Shown here: positions 35,048 to 44,499 of the stretch, piece by piece
Layout of the letters: each line of letters opens with the position of its first letter
How positions within the stretch are numbered: position 1 is the stretch's first letter
The notes under the pieces: generated by a model
What the model saw: the letters and a program-made list of their open reading frames with translations, nothing else
The model's database searches: none
What the model was told of the DNA's origin: nothing
From: Pseudonocardia sp. ICBG1293
GTDB lineage: Bacteria > Actinomycetota > Actinomycetes > Mycobacteriales > Pseudonocardiaceae
Reading direction: 5' to 3'
Assembly (NCBI RefSeq): GCF_020131355.1
Contig: NZ_JAHLEL010000014.1
Coordinates: 398,379 to 462,378, forward strand
DNA length: 64,000 nt
Program-made: the position numbers and the translations under genes

Positions 35048-36190
35048 TCAGCCCTGGCGGCCGCGGGCGACGTCCTCGGCGGTGTAGTAGCCCGAGTCGA
35101 CCAGGACCGGCGCGATGTCGGCCTTGAACACCGTCCGGACCGGCAGCAGGTAGGACGGCACGACCTTCACCCCGTTGTCGTAGGTGGTGGTGTCGTTGGC
35201 CTCGGGGGTGCCCCCGTCGAGGAACGCCTTCGCGGCGACGACCGCCTGCTCGGCCAACTGACGGGTGTCCTTGAAGACCGTGGAGCTCTGCACCCCGTCG
35301 TCGATCAGCTTGACCGAGGCGATCTCGGCGTCCTGGCCGGTGACCGTCGGCATCGGCTTGGCCGGGGTGCCGAAGCCCGCGTTCTGCAGGGCGGTGAGGA
35401 CACCGCGGGAGATGCCGTCGTAGGGCGAGAGGACGCCGTCGGGGCTGCTGCCGTCGTTGTAGGAGGAGGTGAGCAGGTCCTCCATCCGCTTCTGCGCGGT
35501 CTCCTGTGCCCACCGCAGCGTGGCGGCCTGCTCGATGGTGGTCTGGCCGCTCTTCACCCGGACCGTGCCGTCGTCGATCAGCGGCTTCAGCACCGACATG
35601 GCGCCGTCGAAGAAGTAGAAGGCGTTGTTGTCGTCCAGCGAGCCGGCGAACAGCTCGACGACGACCGGGCCGCGCTCCGGGCCGGGCGACCCCTCGGCGT
35701 TCTGCAGACCCATGCCGCGCAGCAGCGCGTTCGCCGGGGCCACCCCGACCTGGAAGTTGTCGAAGGTGACGTAGAAGTCGACGTTCGGGCTCTCCCGGAT
35801 CAGCCGGTCGTAGGCGACCACCGGGATGCCGGCGTCCTTGGCCGCCTGCAGCTGCCCGGACAGGGCGGTCCCGTCGATGGCCGCGACGAGCAGGAGGTCG
35901 GCCCCGCTGGTGACCATCTGGTCGATCTGCTGGGACTGGGTGGGGATGTCGTCGTTCGCGTACTGCAGGTCCACCTGGTAGCCGGCGGCCGTGAGCTGGT
36001 CGCGGACGGCGTTGCCGTCGGCGATCCACCGCTCGGAGGTCTGGGTCGGCATCGAGACCCCGACCGTCAGGTCGCCGGGTGCCTCCCCGGCCCCCGCGCC
36101 GCCACCTCCCCCGGCGCCCTCGCCGCCGCAGGCGGCCAGACCCAGTACCAGCAGGGCACCGACGGCGACGGTGCGCATCCTCGTGAACAC
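35048..36190 (-). CDS. Sugar-binding lipoprotein of the ABC transporter (ChvE-like)
   Basis: 380 residues. It has a lipoprotein signal (MFTRMRTVAVGALLVLGLAAC, lipobox LAAC) and a Gly-rich linker, followed by a type I periplasmic-binding-protein fold: TVGVSMPTQTSERWIADGNA, ADLLLVAAIDGTALSGQLQ, GIPVVAYDRLI, VDFYVTFDNFQVG and VTGQDAEIASVKLIDDG. This matches the multiple-monosaccharide binding proteins of the ChvE group. It is anchored outside the membrane and delivers sugar to the permease. It is the first gene of the leftward transporter operon and faces the ara operon. Confidence 0.93.
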   Translation of the reverse strand: MFTRMRTVAVGALLVLGLAACGGEGAGGGGGAGAGEAPGDLTVGVSMPTQTSERWIADGNAVRDQLTAAGYQVDLQYANDDIPTQSQQIDQMVTSGADLLLVAAIDGTALSGQLQAAKDAGIPVVAYDRLIRESPNVDFYVTFDNFQVGVAPANALLRGMGLQNAEGSPGPERGPVVVELFAGSLDDNNAFYFFDGAMSVLKPLIDDGTVRVKSGQTTIEQAATLRWAQETAQKRMEDLLTSSYNDGSSPDGVLSPYDGISRGVLTALQNAGFGTPAKPMPTVTGQDAEIASVKLIDDGVQSSTVFKDTRQLAEQAVVAAKAFLDGGTPEANDTTTYDNGVKVVPSYLLPVRTVFKADIAPVLVDSGYYTAEDVARGRQG

Positions 36191-36254
36191 AGGCGATCTC
36201 CTCGTCGAGACGGCAGCGGGCGGGACACGCCCGGTCGGGATCTGAACCCGGAAA

Positions 36255-36465
36255 TGTGAACGCTAACCACAGCCTGGCCGCCACGGAAGTGGCGTTACCC
36301 GTCCGTTATGTGCCGCACCGAGCCGGTCCGATCCGGCCCGAAGATCCCTGACCACCGCACCTCCCGATCCGGCGGCGACCGCTGGGTGAACGTGCACGGC
36401 AGCGAACGGTTCGCAGGGCCTGCCCGTCCGGCGACCATTGAGTCTGCGTTCTGTGAGCGATAACA
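36255..36465. promoter_or_regulatory. Divergent control region with two AraR-type operators
   Basis: The 329-bp gap between the transporter operon (start 36190) and araB (start 36520) holds TGTGAACGCTAACC at 36255 and TGTGAGCGATAACA at 36452-36465. Both fit a LacI-type palindrome TGTTAGCGCTAACA (11 and 12 of 14). One lies near each divergent gene, so a single repressor could control uptake and catabolism together. I see no gene in the rest of the gap. Confidence 0.6.
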
Positions 36466-36519
36466 TCCGGCCGCCGACCGGTCTCCGGTCGGCCGCGTTC
36501 GTGACCCGAGGAAGTGCTC

Positions 36520-38223
36520 ATGATCCGACCACCGGTCGACCCCGCCGACGCCCTCGTGGTGGGCGTCGACTTCGGGACGCTTTCCGGACGGGCGGTCGTC
36601 GTCCGTGCCGCCGACGGGGCCGAGCTCGGCACCGCCGTCCACGCCTACACCCACGCCGTCGTCACCGACGCCCTGCCGGGCCGGCCGGACCTCCGGCTGC
36701 CGCCCGACTGGGCGCTGCAGGTGCCGTCGGACTACGTCGACGTCCTGCGCCACGCCGTCCCCGACGCGGTCGCCGCCGCCGGGGTGGACCCCGCACGGGT
36801 GGTCGGGATCGCCACCGACTTCACCGCCTGCACCATGGTCCCGACCCTGCGCGACGGCACCCCGCTGAACGAGGTGCCCGACCTCGCCGACGAGCCGCAC
36901 GCCTACACCAAGCTCTGGCGCCACCACGCCGCCCAGCCGCAGGCCCACCGCATCAACGCCCTCGCCGCCGAGCGCGGCGAGAGCTGGCTCCCCCGCTACG
37001 GCGGGTTCATCTCCTCGGAGTGGGAGTTCGCGAAGGGCCTGCAGATCCTGGAGGAGGCCCCCGCGGTCTACGCCCGGACCGAGCGCTGGGTCGAGGCCGC
37101 GGACTGGATCGTGTGGCAGCTGTGCGGTCGCTACGTCCGCAACGCCTGCTCGGCGGGCTACAAGGGGATCCTGCAGGACGGCGCCTACCCCGGCCGCGAC
37201 TTCCTCGCTGCGCTGAACCCGGCCTTCGCCGGGTTCGCCGAGACCAAGGTCGCCCACGAGATCGGTGAGCTGGGCGCCGTCGCCGGGACGCTGACCGCCG
37301 AGGCGGCGGGCTGGACCGGGCTGCCCGAGGGGATCGCCGTCGCCGTCGGCAACGTCGACGCCCACGTCACCGCCGCCGCGGCGAACGCCGTCCGGCCCGG
37401 GCAGATGGTCGCGATCATGGGGACCAGCACCTGCCACGTCATGAGCTCCGACGTGCTGCGCGAGGTGCCCGGGATGTGCGGTGTCGTCGACGGCGGCATC
37501 GTCTCCGGGCTCTGGGGCTACGAGGCCGGGCAGAGCGGCGTCGGCGACATCTTCGGCTGGTTCGTCGAGCACGGCGTGCCGCCCGCCCACCACGAGGCCG
37601 CACGGGCCCGCGGGCTCGGCATCCACGAGTACCTCACCGAGCTGGCCGCCGGGCAGGCGGTCGGCGAGCACGGGCTCGTCGCGCTGGACTGGCACTCGGG
37701 CAACCGGTCGGTGCTGGTGGACCACGAGCTGTCCGGCGTCGTCGTCGGGCAGACCCTCGCGACCCGGCCCGAGGACACCTACCGGGCGCTGCTGGAGGCC
37801 ACCGCGTTCGGCACCCGGATGATCGTGGAGACCTTCGCGGCCTCCGGCGTCCCGGTGACCGAGCTGATCGTCTCCGGCGGGCTCACCCGCAACGCCCTGC
37901 TCATGCAGATCTACGCCGACGTGACCCGGCTGCCGCTCACCGTCGTCGAGACCGGGCAGGGCCCGGCCCTGGGCTCGGCGATCCACGCGGCCGTCGCCGC
38001 GGGGGTGCACCCCGACATGCCCACCGCGGCCGCGGCGATGGGCCGCGTCCGGGAGGGCGCACACCTGCCCGACGAGGAGTCGGCGAAGTCCTACGACGCC
38101 CTGTTCGCCGAGTACACCCGCCTGCACGACCACTTCGGCCGGGGCGGCGACGACGTGATGCACCGCCTGCGCGCGATCCGCCGCGAGGCGCGCGCCCAGC
38201 GAGAAGGAGACCTCGACGCATGA
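36520..38223 (+). CDS. araB: Ribulokinase
   Basis: 567 residues from ATG 36520, with GAGGAA upstream; the in-frame GTG at 36514 is a weaker choice. FGGY kinase features: the N-terminal ATPase motif VVGVDFGTLSGRAVVVRA (the GTLSGR variant of ribulokinases), DFTACTMVPTLRDGTPL, VAIMGTSTCHVMSS, SGLWGYEAGQSGVGDIFGWF and SGGLTRNALLMQIYADV near 450. It phosphorylates L-ribulose to L-ribulose-5-phosphate. It is the first gene of araB-araD-araA, and its TGA overlaps the araD ATG (ATGA). Confidence 0.96.
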   Translation: MIRPPVDPADALVVGVDFGTLSGRAVVVRAADGAELGTAVHAYTHAVVTDALPGRPDLRLPPDWALQVPSDYVDVLRHAVPDAVAAAGVDPARVVGIATDFTACTMVPTLRDGTPLNEVPDLADEPHAYTKLWRHHAAQPQAHRINALAAERGESWLPRYGGFISSEWEFAKGLQILEEAPAVYARTERWVEAADWIVWQLCGRYVRNACSAGYKGILQDGAYPGRDFLAALNPAFAGFAETKVAHEIGELGAVAGTLTAEAAGWTGLPEGIAVAVGNVDAHVTAAAANAVRPGQMVAIMGTSTCHVMSSDVLREVPGMCGVVDGGIVSGLWGYEAGQSGVGDIFGWFVEHGVPPAHHEAARARGLGIHEYLTELAAGQAVGEHGLVALDWHSGNRSVLVDHELSGVVVGQTLATRPEDTYRALLEATAFGTRMIVETFAASGVPVTELIVSGGLTRNALLMQIYADVTRLPLTVVETGQGPALGSAIHAAVAAGVHPDMPTAAAAMGRVREGAHLPDEESAKSYDALFAEYTRLHDHFGRGGDDVMHRLRAIRREARAQREGDLDA

Positions 38224-38906
38224 CCGACACCCTGGCCTCTCCCGACGTCGCCGCCACCGTGGCGCGGCTGCGCGAGCAGGTGTGCGCGCTGCACGCCGAG
38301 CTGGTCCGCTACGGGCTGGTCGTCTGGACGGCGGGCAACGTCTCGGCCCGCGTCCCCGGCCACGACCTGATGGTCATCAAGCCCAGCGGGATCTCCTACG
38401 ACGACCTGACCCCGCAGAACATGGTGCTGTGCGACCTGCACGGCACCCCGGTCGAGGGCGACCTGACGCCGTCGTCGGACACCGCGGCGCACGCCCACGT
38501 CTACCGGGCCATGCCCGGGGTCGGCGGCGTGGTGCACACCCACTCCACCTACGCCAGCGCGTGGGCGGCGCGCGCCGAGCCGATCCCGTGCGTGCTCACC
38601 GCGATGAGCGACGAGTTCGGCGGGGACATCCCGATCGGCCCGTTCTCGCTGATCGGCGACGAGTCGATCGGCCGCGGCGTCGTCGAGACCCTGACCGGCA
38701 GCCGCTCCCCCGCCGTGATCATGCAGAACCACGGTGTGTTCACCATCGGCGCCGACGCCCGCTCCGCGGTGAAGGCCGCGGTGATGTGCGAGGACGTCGC
38801 CCGCACCGTGCACCTGGCCCGCCAGCTCGGCGAGACCGTGCCCATCCCCCAGGCCGGGATCGACAGCCTCTGGGACCGCTACCAGAACGTCTACGGGCAG
38901 CGTTGA
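38220..38906 (+). CDS. araD: L-ribulose-5-phosphate 4-epimerase
   Basis: 228 residues, a class II aldolase/epimerase of normal length. The phosphate-binding segments are [19 protein letters not shown] and [17 protein letters not shown]. The zinc histidines are in [17 protein letters not shown] near residue 100, and a further zinc His is in [15 protein letters not shown] near 165. It converts L-ribulose-5-phosphate to D-xylulose-5-phosphate, which enters the pentose phosphate pathway. The start overlaps the araB stop and follows GAAGGAGACC. Confidence 0.95.
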   Translation: MTDTLASPDVAATVARLREQVCALHAELVRYGLVVWTAGNVSARVPGHDLMVIKPSGISYDDLTPQNMVLCDLHGTPVEGDLTPSSDTAAHAHVYRAMPGVGGVVHTHSTYASAWAARAEPIPCVLTAMSDEFGGDIPIGPFSLIGDESIGRGVVETLTGSRSPAVIMQNHGVFTIGADARSAVKAAVMCEDVARTVHLARQLGETVPIPQAGIDSLWDRYQNVYGQR

Positions 38907-38937
38907 GCGCCGCCGCACCCCAAAGGAGGGACGTCCG

Positions 38938-40449
38938 ATGAGCGGCTCGCTGCTCGACAGCTACGAGGTCTGGTTCCTGACCGGCAGTCAGGGCCTCTAC
39001 GGCGAGGAGACCCTCGCCCAGGTCGCCGACCAGTCCAGGGTGGTCGCCGACCGGCTCGACACCGCCGCCGAGATCCCGGTGCGGGTGGTGTGGAAGCCCG
39101 TGCTCACCGACGCCGACGCGATCCGGCGGATCTGCCTGGAGGCCAACGCCGACGACCGCTGCCTCGGCGTGATCGCCTGGATGCACACCTTCTCGCCGGC
39201 GAAGATGTGGATCCCCGGGCTCGAGGCCCTGACCCGGCCGCTGCTGCACCTGCACACCCAGGCCGGTGTCGACCTCCCCTGGTCGGAGATCGACATGGAC
39301 TTCATGAACCTGAACCAGGCCGCGCACGGCGACCGGGAGTTCGGCTACGTGCAGACCCGGCTCGGCCTGGCCCGCAAGACCGTCGCCGGGCACGTCTCGG
39401 ACCCGGTGCTCCGCGACCGCATCGGGACCTGGACCCGGGCGGCCGCCGGTGCGGCGGAGCTGCGGGCACTGACGCTGGTCCGGTTCGGTGACACCATGCG
39501 CGACGTCGCCGTGACCGACGGCGACCGGGTCGAGGCCACCCGGGTGTTCGGGATGTCGGTCCGGACCCACGGCGTGAACGACCTCGTCGCGGTCGTCGAC
39601 GAGGTCGCCGACACCGACGTCGACAAGCTCGTCGCCGAGTACGCCGAGCTCTACGACGTCGTCCCCGAGCTGCTCCCCGACGGCGACCGGCACGACGCGC
39701 TCCGCTACGGCGCCCGGGTCGAGATCGGGCTGCGCTCGTTCCTGGAGGCGGCGGGCGCGCAGGCCTTCACCACGAACTTCGAGGACCTCGGCAGCCTGCG
39801 CCAGCTCCCCGGGCTCGCGGTGCAGCGCATGATGGCCGACGGCTACGGCTTCGGCGCCGAGGGCGACTGGAAGACCGCCGCCATGCTGCGCGCGGTGAAG
39901 GTCGTCGCGACCGGACTCCCCGGCGGCACCTCGTTCATGGAGGACTACACCTACCACCTGCGGCCCGGCCACGAGCGGATCCTCGGGGCGCACATGCTGG
40001 AGGTCTGCCCGAGCATCACCGGGTCCCGGCCGTCGCTGGAGATCCACCCACTGGGCATCGGCGGGCGCGAGGACCCGGTCCGGCTGCGGTTCACCGCCGA
40101 CCCGGGCCCGGGCGTGGTGCTCGGCATCTGCGACCTCGGCGAGCGGTTCCGTCTGGTCAGCAACGACATCGAGGTCGTCGACCCGGACGAGCCGATGCCG
40201 AGGCTGCCGGTGGCCACGGCGACCTGGGTCCCGGAGCCGTCGCTGGCCACCTCGGCCGAGTGCTGGCTGATGGCGGGCGGCCCGCACCACACGGTGCTGT
40301 CGACCGCCGTCGGGGTCGAGGCCCTCGACGACCTGGCCGAGATCGTCGGCACCGAGCTGGTGCACATCGGCGACACCACGCGGCCGCGCACGTTCCTGCA
40401 CGAGCTGCGCTGGAACAACGCCTACCACCGGCTGGCGCGGGGCTTCTGA
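38938..40449 (+). CDS. araA: L-arabinose isomerase
   Basis: 503 residues after AAAGGAGGGACG. Hallmarks: [20 protein letters not shown] at the start, [33 protein letters not shown], the catalytic-site region [20 protein letters not shown] near 305, and [20 protein letters not shown] with metal-binding Glu and His. It isomerises L-arabinose to L-ribulose. With araB and araD it completes conversion of arabinose to xylulose-5-phosphate. The frame is intact. Confidence 0.97.
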   Translation: MSGSLLDSYEVWFLTGSQGLYGEETLAQVADQSRVVADRLDTAAEIPVRVVWKPVLTDADAIRRICLEANADDRCLGVIAWMHTFSPAKMWIPGLEALTRPLLHLHTQAGVDLPWSEIDMDFMNLNQAAHGDREFGYVQTRLGLARKTVAGHVSDPVLRDRIGTWTRAAAGAAELRALTLVRFGDTMRDVAVTDGDRVEATRVFGMSVRTHGVNDLVAVVDEVADTDVDKLVAEYAELYDVVPELLPDGDRHDALRYGARVEIGLRSFLEAAGAQAFTTNFEDLGSLRQLPGLAVQRMMADGYGFGAEGDWKTAAMLRAVKVVATGLPGGTSFMEDYTYHLRPGHERILGAHMLEVCPSITGSRPSLEIHPLGIGGREDPVRLRFTADPGPGVVLGICDLGERFRLVSNDIEVVDPDEPMPRLPVATATWVPEPSLATSAECWLMAGGPHHTVLSTAVGVEALDDLAEIVGTELVHIGDTTRPRTFLHELRWNNAYHRLARGF

Positions 40450-40459
40450 GCACGCCAGC

Positions 40460-40487
40460 GGTGCCGGCCTCCGCGGTGGCCGGCACC
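40460..40487. terminator. Bidirectional hairpin after araA
   Basis: A perfect 10-bp inverted repeat GGTGCCGGCC with an 8-base loop. It lies 11 bp after the araA stop and 12 bp before the stop of the convergent SGNH hydrolase gene. There is no T-tract. Confidence 0.7.
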
Positions 40488-40498
40488 CGGGCGGGGCC

Positions 40499-41626
40499 TC
40501 ACACGAGCCGGCCGAGCACCCCGGCCGCGACGTCCGCCATCCGGTCGAGGCCCTCGTCGCCGGGGTGCAGGTGGTCACCGCTGTCGCCGCGCGGGTCGAG
40601 CGCGACCGAGCCCGGTCCGGCTCGCAGGGCGGCATCGAAGTCGAGGACGGGGCGGCCGCTGCCGGGGTCGCGGATCCACGCGTTGACCTCGGCGCGGCGC
40701 CGCTCGCGCTCGTGGTCGAACCCCTCGGCGCCGTCGAACGGCGTCAGGGTCGCGAGCACCACCGGCAGGCCCGCGGCCTCGGCCCGGCCCGCGACCTCGT
40801 CCAGCGCGCGGATCAGCTGCCCGGCCGTCGGCAGCTGGTCCTGCGGCGCCGTCGTCCCCGGGTGGCCGAGGTCGTTGACCCCGAGTGCGACGACGACGTG
40901 GGTCCGGCCGGTGGTCGCGAGCACGTCGCGGTCGAACCGCGACCGGCCCGACGCGCCGAAGACCGGCCCGAAGGGCCCGGCCCCGTCGAGCCGGAGCCGG
41001 TTGCCGGCGATGCCCCGGTTGACCACCGCGACGGGGCGGTCCCGCAGCAGCCGCGCCGTGCGCTCGGGCCAGCCGGCCGCGGTGATGGAGTCCCCCAGGC
41101 AGACCACCACCGGGGCGGGTACCTCGCGCTGCACGTCCACCCCGCGCAGCAACGGCGCGGGCAGGGCCCTCGCGGTGCCGTCGAGCAGCGTCAGCACGGG
41201 GGCGTCCCGTCCGGGGAACCGGTCGGACCCCGCGTGGTCGCCGGGCGCGGACGGGCGCCACGTCGCGGTGGACACGTTCGCCGTGGCGTAGCGCCACGTG
41301 CCGGGCAGGTACAGGTCGAGCTCGACCGCGTCGCCTGCGCCGACGGGGAGGTCCACCGGGTCGGTGGTGAGCTCGGCGCCCGCCGGGAGCTCCACGGTGG
41401 GCACTCCGTCGAACCGGGCCGGGGCGCCGCGCCCGGCCACCCGCACCGCGGCCCGGCCGATGTGCAGCGGGGTCGTCCCGAAGCGGTTGCTCAGGCCGAT
41501 CCGCAGCCGGTCACCGCCGACGCCCGCCTCCACCGCGATCCGCAGGGTCACGTCCCGGAGCTCGAGGTCGGCCACCCCCACGTCGGTGACGGCCTGCGTC
41601 CAGCTCGCGGTCCAGCCCGGGCTCAC
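40499..41626 (-). CDS. SGNH/GDSL-type hydrolase
   Basis: 375 residues from GTG 41626, which overlaps the preceding stop (GTGA). The N-terminal 175 residues form a beta-sandwich (VTLRIAVEAGVGGDRLRIGL) as in secreted GDSL esterases, but without a signal peptide. The SGNH motifs are VVVCLGDSITAAGWPERTA (Ser), NRGIAGNRLRLDG (Gly), VVVALGVNDLGHPG (Asn) and GDHLHPGDEGLDRMA (Asp, His). It probably removes an ester group from a glycoside or sugar. It is the last gene of a four-gene operon with a GMC oxidoreductase and a sugar isomerase-like protein. Confidence 0.87.
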   Translation of the reverse strand: MSPGWTASWTQAVTDVGVADLELRDVTLRIAVEAGVGGDRLRIGLSNRFGTTPLHIGRAAVRVAGRGAPARFDGVPTVELPAGAELTTDPVDLPVGAGDAVELDLYLPGTWRYATANVSTATWRPSAPGDHAGSDRFPGRDAPVLTLLDGTARALPAPLLRGVDVQREVPAPVVVCLGDSITAAGWPERTARLLRDRPVAVVNRGIAGNRLRLDGAGPFGPVFGASGRSRFDRDVLATTGRTHVVVALGVNDLGHPGTTAPQDQLPTAGQLIRALDEVAGRAEAAGLPVVLATLTPFDGAEGFDHERERRRAEVNAWIRDPGSGRPVLDFDAALRAGPGSVALDPRGDSGDHLHPGDEGLDRMADVAAGVLGRLV

Positions 41627-43242
41627 GACCGCGCGTCCGGGGTCGTGGCCCTGCGCGGGTCCGGGTCCCCGTGGACGACCGCCGGGGTGGCGCCACGGGA
41701 CGAGGTCAGGCTCCGGGCGATCGCGGTCGCGGCCCGCCACGCCAGTGCCACCGTCGTCAGCGTCGGGTTGGACGCGGTCGAGGTGGGGATGACGCCGTTA
41801 CCGCCGACGTGGAGGTTGTCGACCCCCCAGACCCGCAGCCACGGGTCGCAGACCGACGAGCCGTCGTCGACCTCGCCCATCCGGACGGTCCCCTGGTAGT
41901 GCAGCGAGGACCCGCCGGCGGCGAGCGCCGGGGGCTCGTGCAGCGTGCCGATCCGGCGCGCCGCGCGGACCGAGTCGGCCGTCATCCGCTCGATCGTCGC
42001 CCGGTCCCGGTCGGTGTGGGAGTAGCGGATCCGCATCCGCGGCATGCCGTAGAAGTCGGTGGCGGTGTCGCTGAACCCGACGGCGTCGGCGGAGCGGATG
42101 TCCTTCGCCCCGTACCAGGCCAGGACCGCGAGCCGGTCGGAGGCGCCGGCGCCGGCGAGCAGGTCGCCGCCGCCCGGGCTCGGCCGGTAGGCGGAGTTCG
42201 CGAGCAGCACGACCCCGCCCTGCACGGGCCGGGCGTCGGAGAACGGGATCAGTACCGAGCGGACGTTGCGGGGTTCGGGCGGGAACGCCGCCGGGTCGAC
42301 CCGGTCGTCCAGGGAGACGAACGAGGTCACCTGGAAGTGCTCGTTGAGGTGGCGCCCGAGAGCGGCCGGGCGGACCCCCGAGGCGTACAGCACCTGCGGC
42401 GTGCGCAGGCCGTCGGCGCACACGACGACGTGCCGGGCCCGGACCTCGTAGGTCCGTCCCGACCGCCGGTCCTCCAGCACCGCGCCCACGGCGGCGCCGT
42501 TCTCCACGACGACCCGGCGGGCCAGGGTCCCGGTCCGCAGCCCGAAACCGGGCACCGTGGCCTCCAGGTCCCCCAGGATGCTGCCGGTACCGCTGAACCG
42601 CAGGGTGTCGCCCTCCCAGTGGGTGGAGGTCGGCATGAACCCGGTCGGGGTCAGCCCGGGCCCGTCGAACTCGTCGGCCAGTGCCGACCGGACGGCCTCG
42701 GGCAGCCCGTGTCCCGGGGTCGGCGGAGTGGTCGTGCCCAGGAGCCGCTCGGCCCGGTCGAGGGCGGTGTCCATCTCGGCCGCGGGCACGAACGGGATAC
42801 GTTCGGACTGCTGCGGGCGGGGGCTCGAGGTCCCCCAGTGGATCCCCATCCCCCCGACCCCGCTGGCCATGCTGGCCGCGGGCAGCCCGACCTCACCCGG
42901 GTCCCGGGTCGGCCGCGGGTCGGCGAAGAACAGGCCCGGCAGGATGGTGTGCCGGAACTCCAGGCTCGGGTCGATGCCGTCGGCGACGTCGGAGAGCGCG
43001 GCCGCCCGCTCGACACCGGCGTCCGGCCCCTGGGTGAGCAGCTGGGCCGCGGCCCGGTCGTCGTCCGACATGTTCTGGGTGTGGTCGCCGCGGACGCCGG
43101 GGACGGCCGGGCCGACCTCGACCATCAGGATCCGCGCCGTGGGGACGGCGTCCCCGATGGTCCGGGCGTAGGTGGAGCCGGCGGGGCCGCTCCCGATCAC
43201 GAGCACGTCGACCCGGGGGTCGCCGGCGTCGGTGGAGGTCAT
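41623..43242 (-). CDS. GMC oxidoreductase, pyranose oxidase/glycoside 3-oxidase-like
   Basis: 539 residues. The FAD-binding motif is VDVLVIGSGPAGSTYARTIG, and the second FAD contact MASGVGGMGIHWGTSSPRPQ is typical of pyranose 2-oxidase-like proteins. RHVVVCADGLRTPQVLYASG is the GMC signature region. The C-terminal half has SSLHYQGTVRMGEVDDGSSV and NLHVGGNGVIPTSTASNPTL, containing the His and Asn pair of the active site. It is probably cytosolic. By family it oxidises a pyranose hydroxyl (C2 or C3). The neighbouring isomerase-like gene suggests glycoside catabolism through a keto-sugar; this is inference. Confidence 0.85.
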   Translation of the reverse strand: MTSTDAGDPRVDVLVIGSGPAGSTYARTIGDAVPTARILMVEVGPAVPGVRGDHTQNMSDDDRAAAQLLTQGPDAGVERAAALSDVADGIDPSLEFRHTILPGLFFADPRPTRDPGEVGLPAASMASGVGGMGIHWGTSSPRPQQSERIPFVPAAEMDTALDRAERLLGTTTPPTPGHGLPEAVRSALADEFDGPGLTPTGFMPTSTHWEGDTLRFSGTGSILGDLEATVPGFGLRTGTLARRVVVENGAAVGAVLEDRRSGRTYEVRARHVVVCADGLRTPQVLYASGVRPAALGRHLNEHFQVTSFVSLDDRVDPAAFPPEPRNVRSVLIPFSDARPVQGGVVLLANSAYRPSPGGGDLLAGAGASDRLAVLAWYGAKDIRSADAVGFSDTATDFYGMPRMRIRYSHTDRDRATIERMTADSVRAARRIGTLHEPPALAAGGSSLHYQGTVRMGEVDDGSSVCDPWLRVWGVDNLHVGGNGVIPTSTASNPTLTTVALAWRAATAIARSLTSSRGATPAVVHGDPDPRRATTPDARS

Positions 43243-43279
43243 CTCGGTCCTCTGCGAGGTCGCGGGGCAGGTCAGCGGG

Positions 43280-44212
43280 TCAGCCGGTCCCGGCGAACGC
43301 CGCGGCGGTCAGGTCGAGCACCCGCCGCGTCCTGGCCCACGGGTCGCCGCCGGTGCCCTCGTACTCGACCGTCAGCGGCCCCCGGTAGCCGTGGCGGGCG
43401 AGGATCGCGAACGCCCGCGGGAGGTCGACGAGCCCGACGGTCCCGTCGTCGTCGACGTCGTGGGCCTTGACGTGGACGAGCTCGGCGCGACCGGCGAGCG
43501 CGTCGATCCCCCGGTAGACGGGTTCGAGCTCGGCGCCGCCGCGCAGCGGCACCGGGGGGCCGTCCGGGTCACCGGTGAGCGCGGCCGTCATCGGCACCGT
43601 GATCACGTCGAAGTTCCCCAGGTCGAGCAGCAGGCCGAGGTTCTCCTGCCCCACGGCGTCGAGCAGCCGGTTCATCCAGACCGCGTCGCTGGAGGGCCCG
43701 CCGTGGTTCTCCACGAGCAGCCGCACGCCCCGCTCCCGGGCGTGGGCGCCGAGCCCGGTCAGCGCCTCGACCAGGTGCTCCGGCGGCGTGGTCCCGTGGT
43801 GGGGGCTCAGCGGCGAGCCCGGGTTCACCCGGACGAAGGCGGATCCGAGCCCGGCGCACCGGTCGATCCAGGCCGTCAGGGCCGCGACGTCGTCGGCGCG
43901 CCGGACGGGGTCCTCGGTGAGCAGGTCACCGACGTCCACGGCCACGTTGAGCAGCCGTACGCCGGCGGCCGCCGCCTCCGCGGCGAACCGGTCGAGCTGG
44001 GGGTCCTGCGGGCCGGTGAACTGGAACGCCACCGTCTCGACCCCCGCGACGCCGAACCGCTCGGCCGCCAGGCCGGGGAACTCGGCGATGTCCACCAGCG
44101 CCGGGAAGTCGGTGGTGAACCGGATCTCGCGCCCGTCGGGGGCGACGACGGCGAGGTCGGTCGGTCCGAGCTGCTCGCGCAGGCTGTAGGACGACACGGA
44201 CAGGACGGTCAT
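43280..44212 (-). CDS. Sugar phosphate isomerase/epimerase-like TIM-barrel protein
   Basis: 310 residues from ATG 44212, after AGAGGAAACCG. It is an AP endonuclease 2-like (xylose isomerase-like) barrel: SVSSYSLREQLGPTDLAVVA at the start, NVAVDVGDLLTEDP, FVRVNPGSPLSPHHGT, VRLLVENHGGPSSDAVWM (metal-binding Glu), LGLLLDLGNFDVITV (Asp), LVHVKAHDVDDDG (His) and PLTVEYEGTGGDPW (Glu). The metal ligands are in place. Relatives include C-glycoside deglycosidase alpha subunits and 3-keto-glycoside hydrolases. Its ATG overlaps the stop of a 58-residue gene upstream. Confidence 0.85.
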   Translation of the reverse strand: MTVLSVSSYSLREQLGPTDLAVVAPDGREIRFTTDFPALVDIAEFPGLAAERFGVAGVETVAFQFTGPQDPQLDRFAAEAAAAGVRLLNVAVDVGDLLTEDPVRRADDVAALTAWIDRCAGLGSAFVRVNPGSPLSPHHGTTPPEHLVEALTGLGAHARERGVRLLVENHGGPSSDAVWMNRLLDAVGQENLGLLLDLGNFDVITVPMTAALTGDPDGPPVPLRGGAELEPVYRGIDALAGRAELVHVKAHDVDDDGTVGLVDLPRAFAILARHGYRGPLTVEYEGTGGDPWARTRRVLDLTAAAFAGTG

Positions 44213-44385
44213 CGGTTTCCTCTCGTCGGGCGCCCGTCGTCCGGGAGCCGGTGGCCCTCACGCGGGGGCTCACTCACCCCGGGTGGTGTGCCGCCGGCGG
44301 GGATCGCCCTCCCGGCCGCAGCCTGCGGGGGTCCCGGGCGCCGGGGGCCGTTCATCACCGGTGCGCCGACGACGGGGACCGACAT
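44209..44385 (-). CDS. Small proline/glycine-rich protein coupled to the sugar isomerase gene
   Basis: 58 residues from ATG 44385, with an excellent GAGGAGG seven bases upstream. The sequence is MSVPVVGAPVMNGPRRPGPP, then basic and Pro/Gly-rich to DDGRPTRGNR. Its TGA overlaps the isomerase ATG (ATGA), so it is the first gene of the leftward operon. No known domain. It could be a small partner subunit or a leader peptide that couples translation. The strong ribosome-binding site and the overlap are the reasons to believe it. Confidence 0.55.
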   Translation of the reverse strand: MSVPVVGAPVMNGPRRPGPPQAAAGRAIPAGGTPPGVSEPPREGHRLPDDGRPTRGNR

Positions 44386-44420
44386 CGACACACCTCCTCG
44401 TGTGGAGTCGACTTCTGATC

Positions 44421-44433
44421 GGTAGTGACTACC
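44421..44433. promoter_or_regulatory. Palindromic operator candidate in the divergent TetR promoter
   Basis: GGTAGTGACTACC is a palindrome with 6-bp arms around one base. It lies in the 114-bp gap between the leftward GMC/isomerase operon and the TetR gene at 44500. It is a probable TetR-family binding site controlling both. Confidence 0.5.
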
Positions 44434-44499
44434 ACATTGGAGTCACACCTCTCTCGTTGTCAAGTCCTTCCGGGTGAGAGCCCCGGGTACGATCACGTC

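Noticed and set aside
36241..36300. Small frames in the transporter/araB intergenic region
   Set aside because: They lack ribosome-binding sites and cross the promoter and operator region. They are better explained as control DNA.
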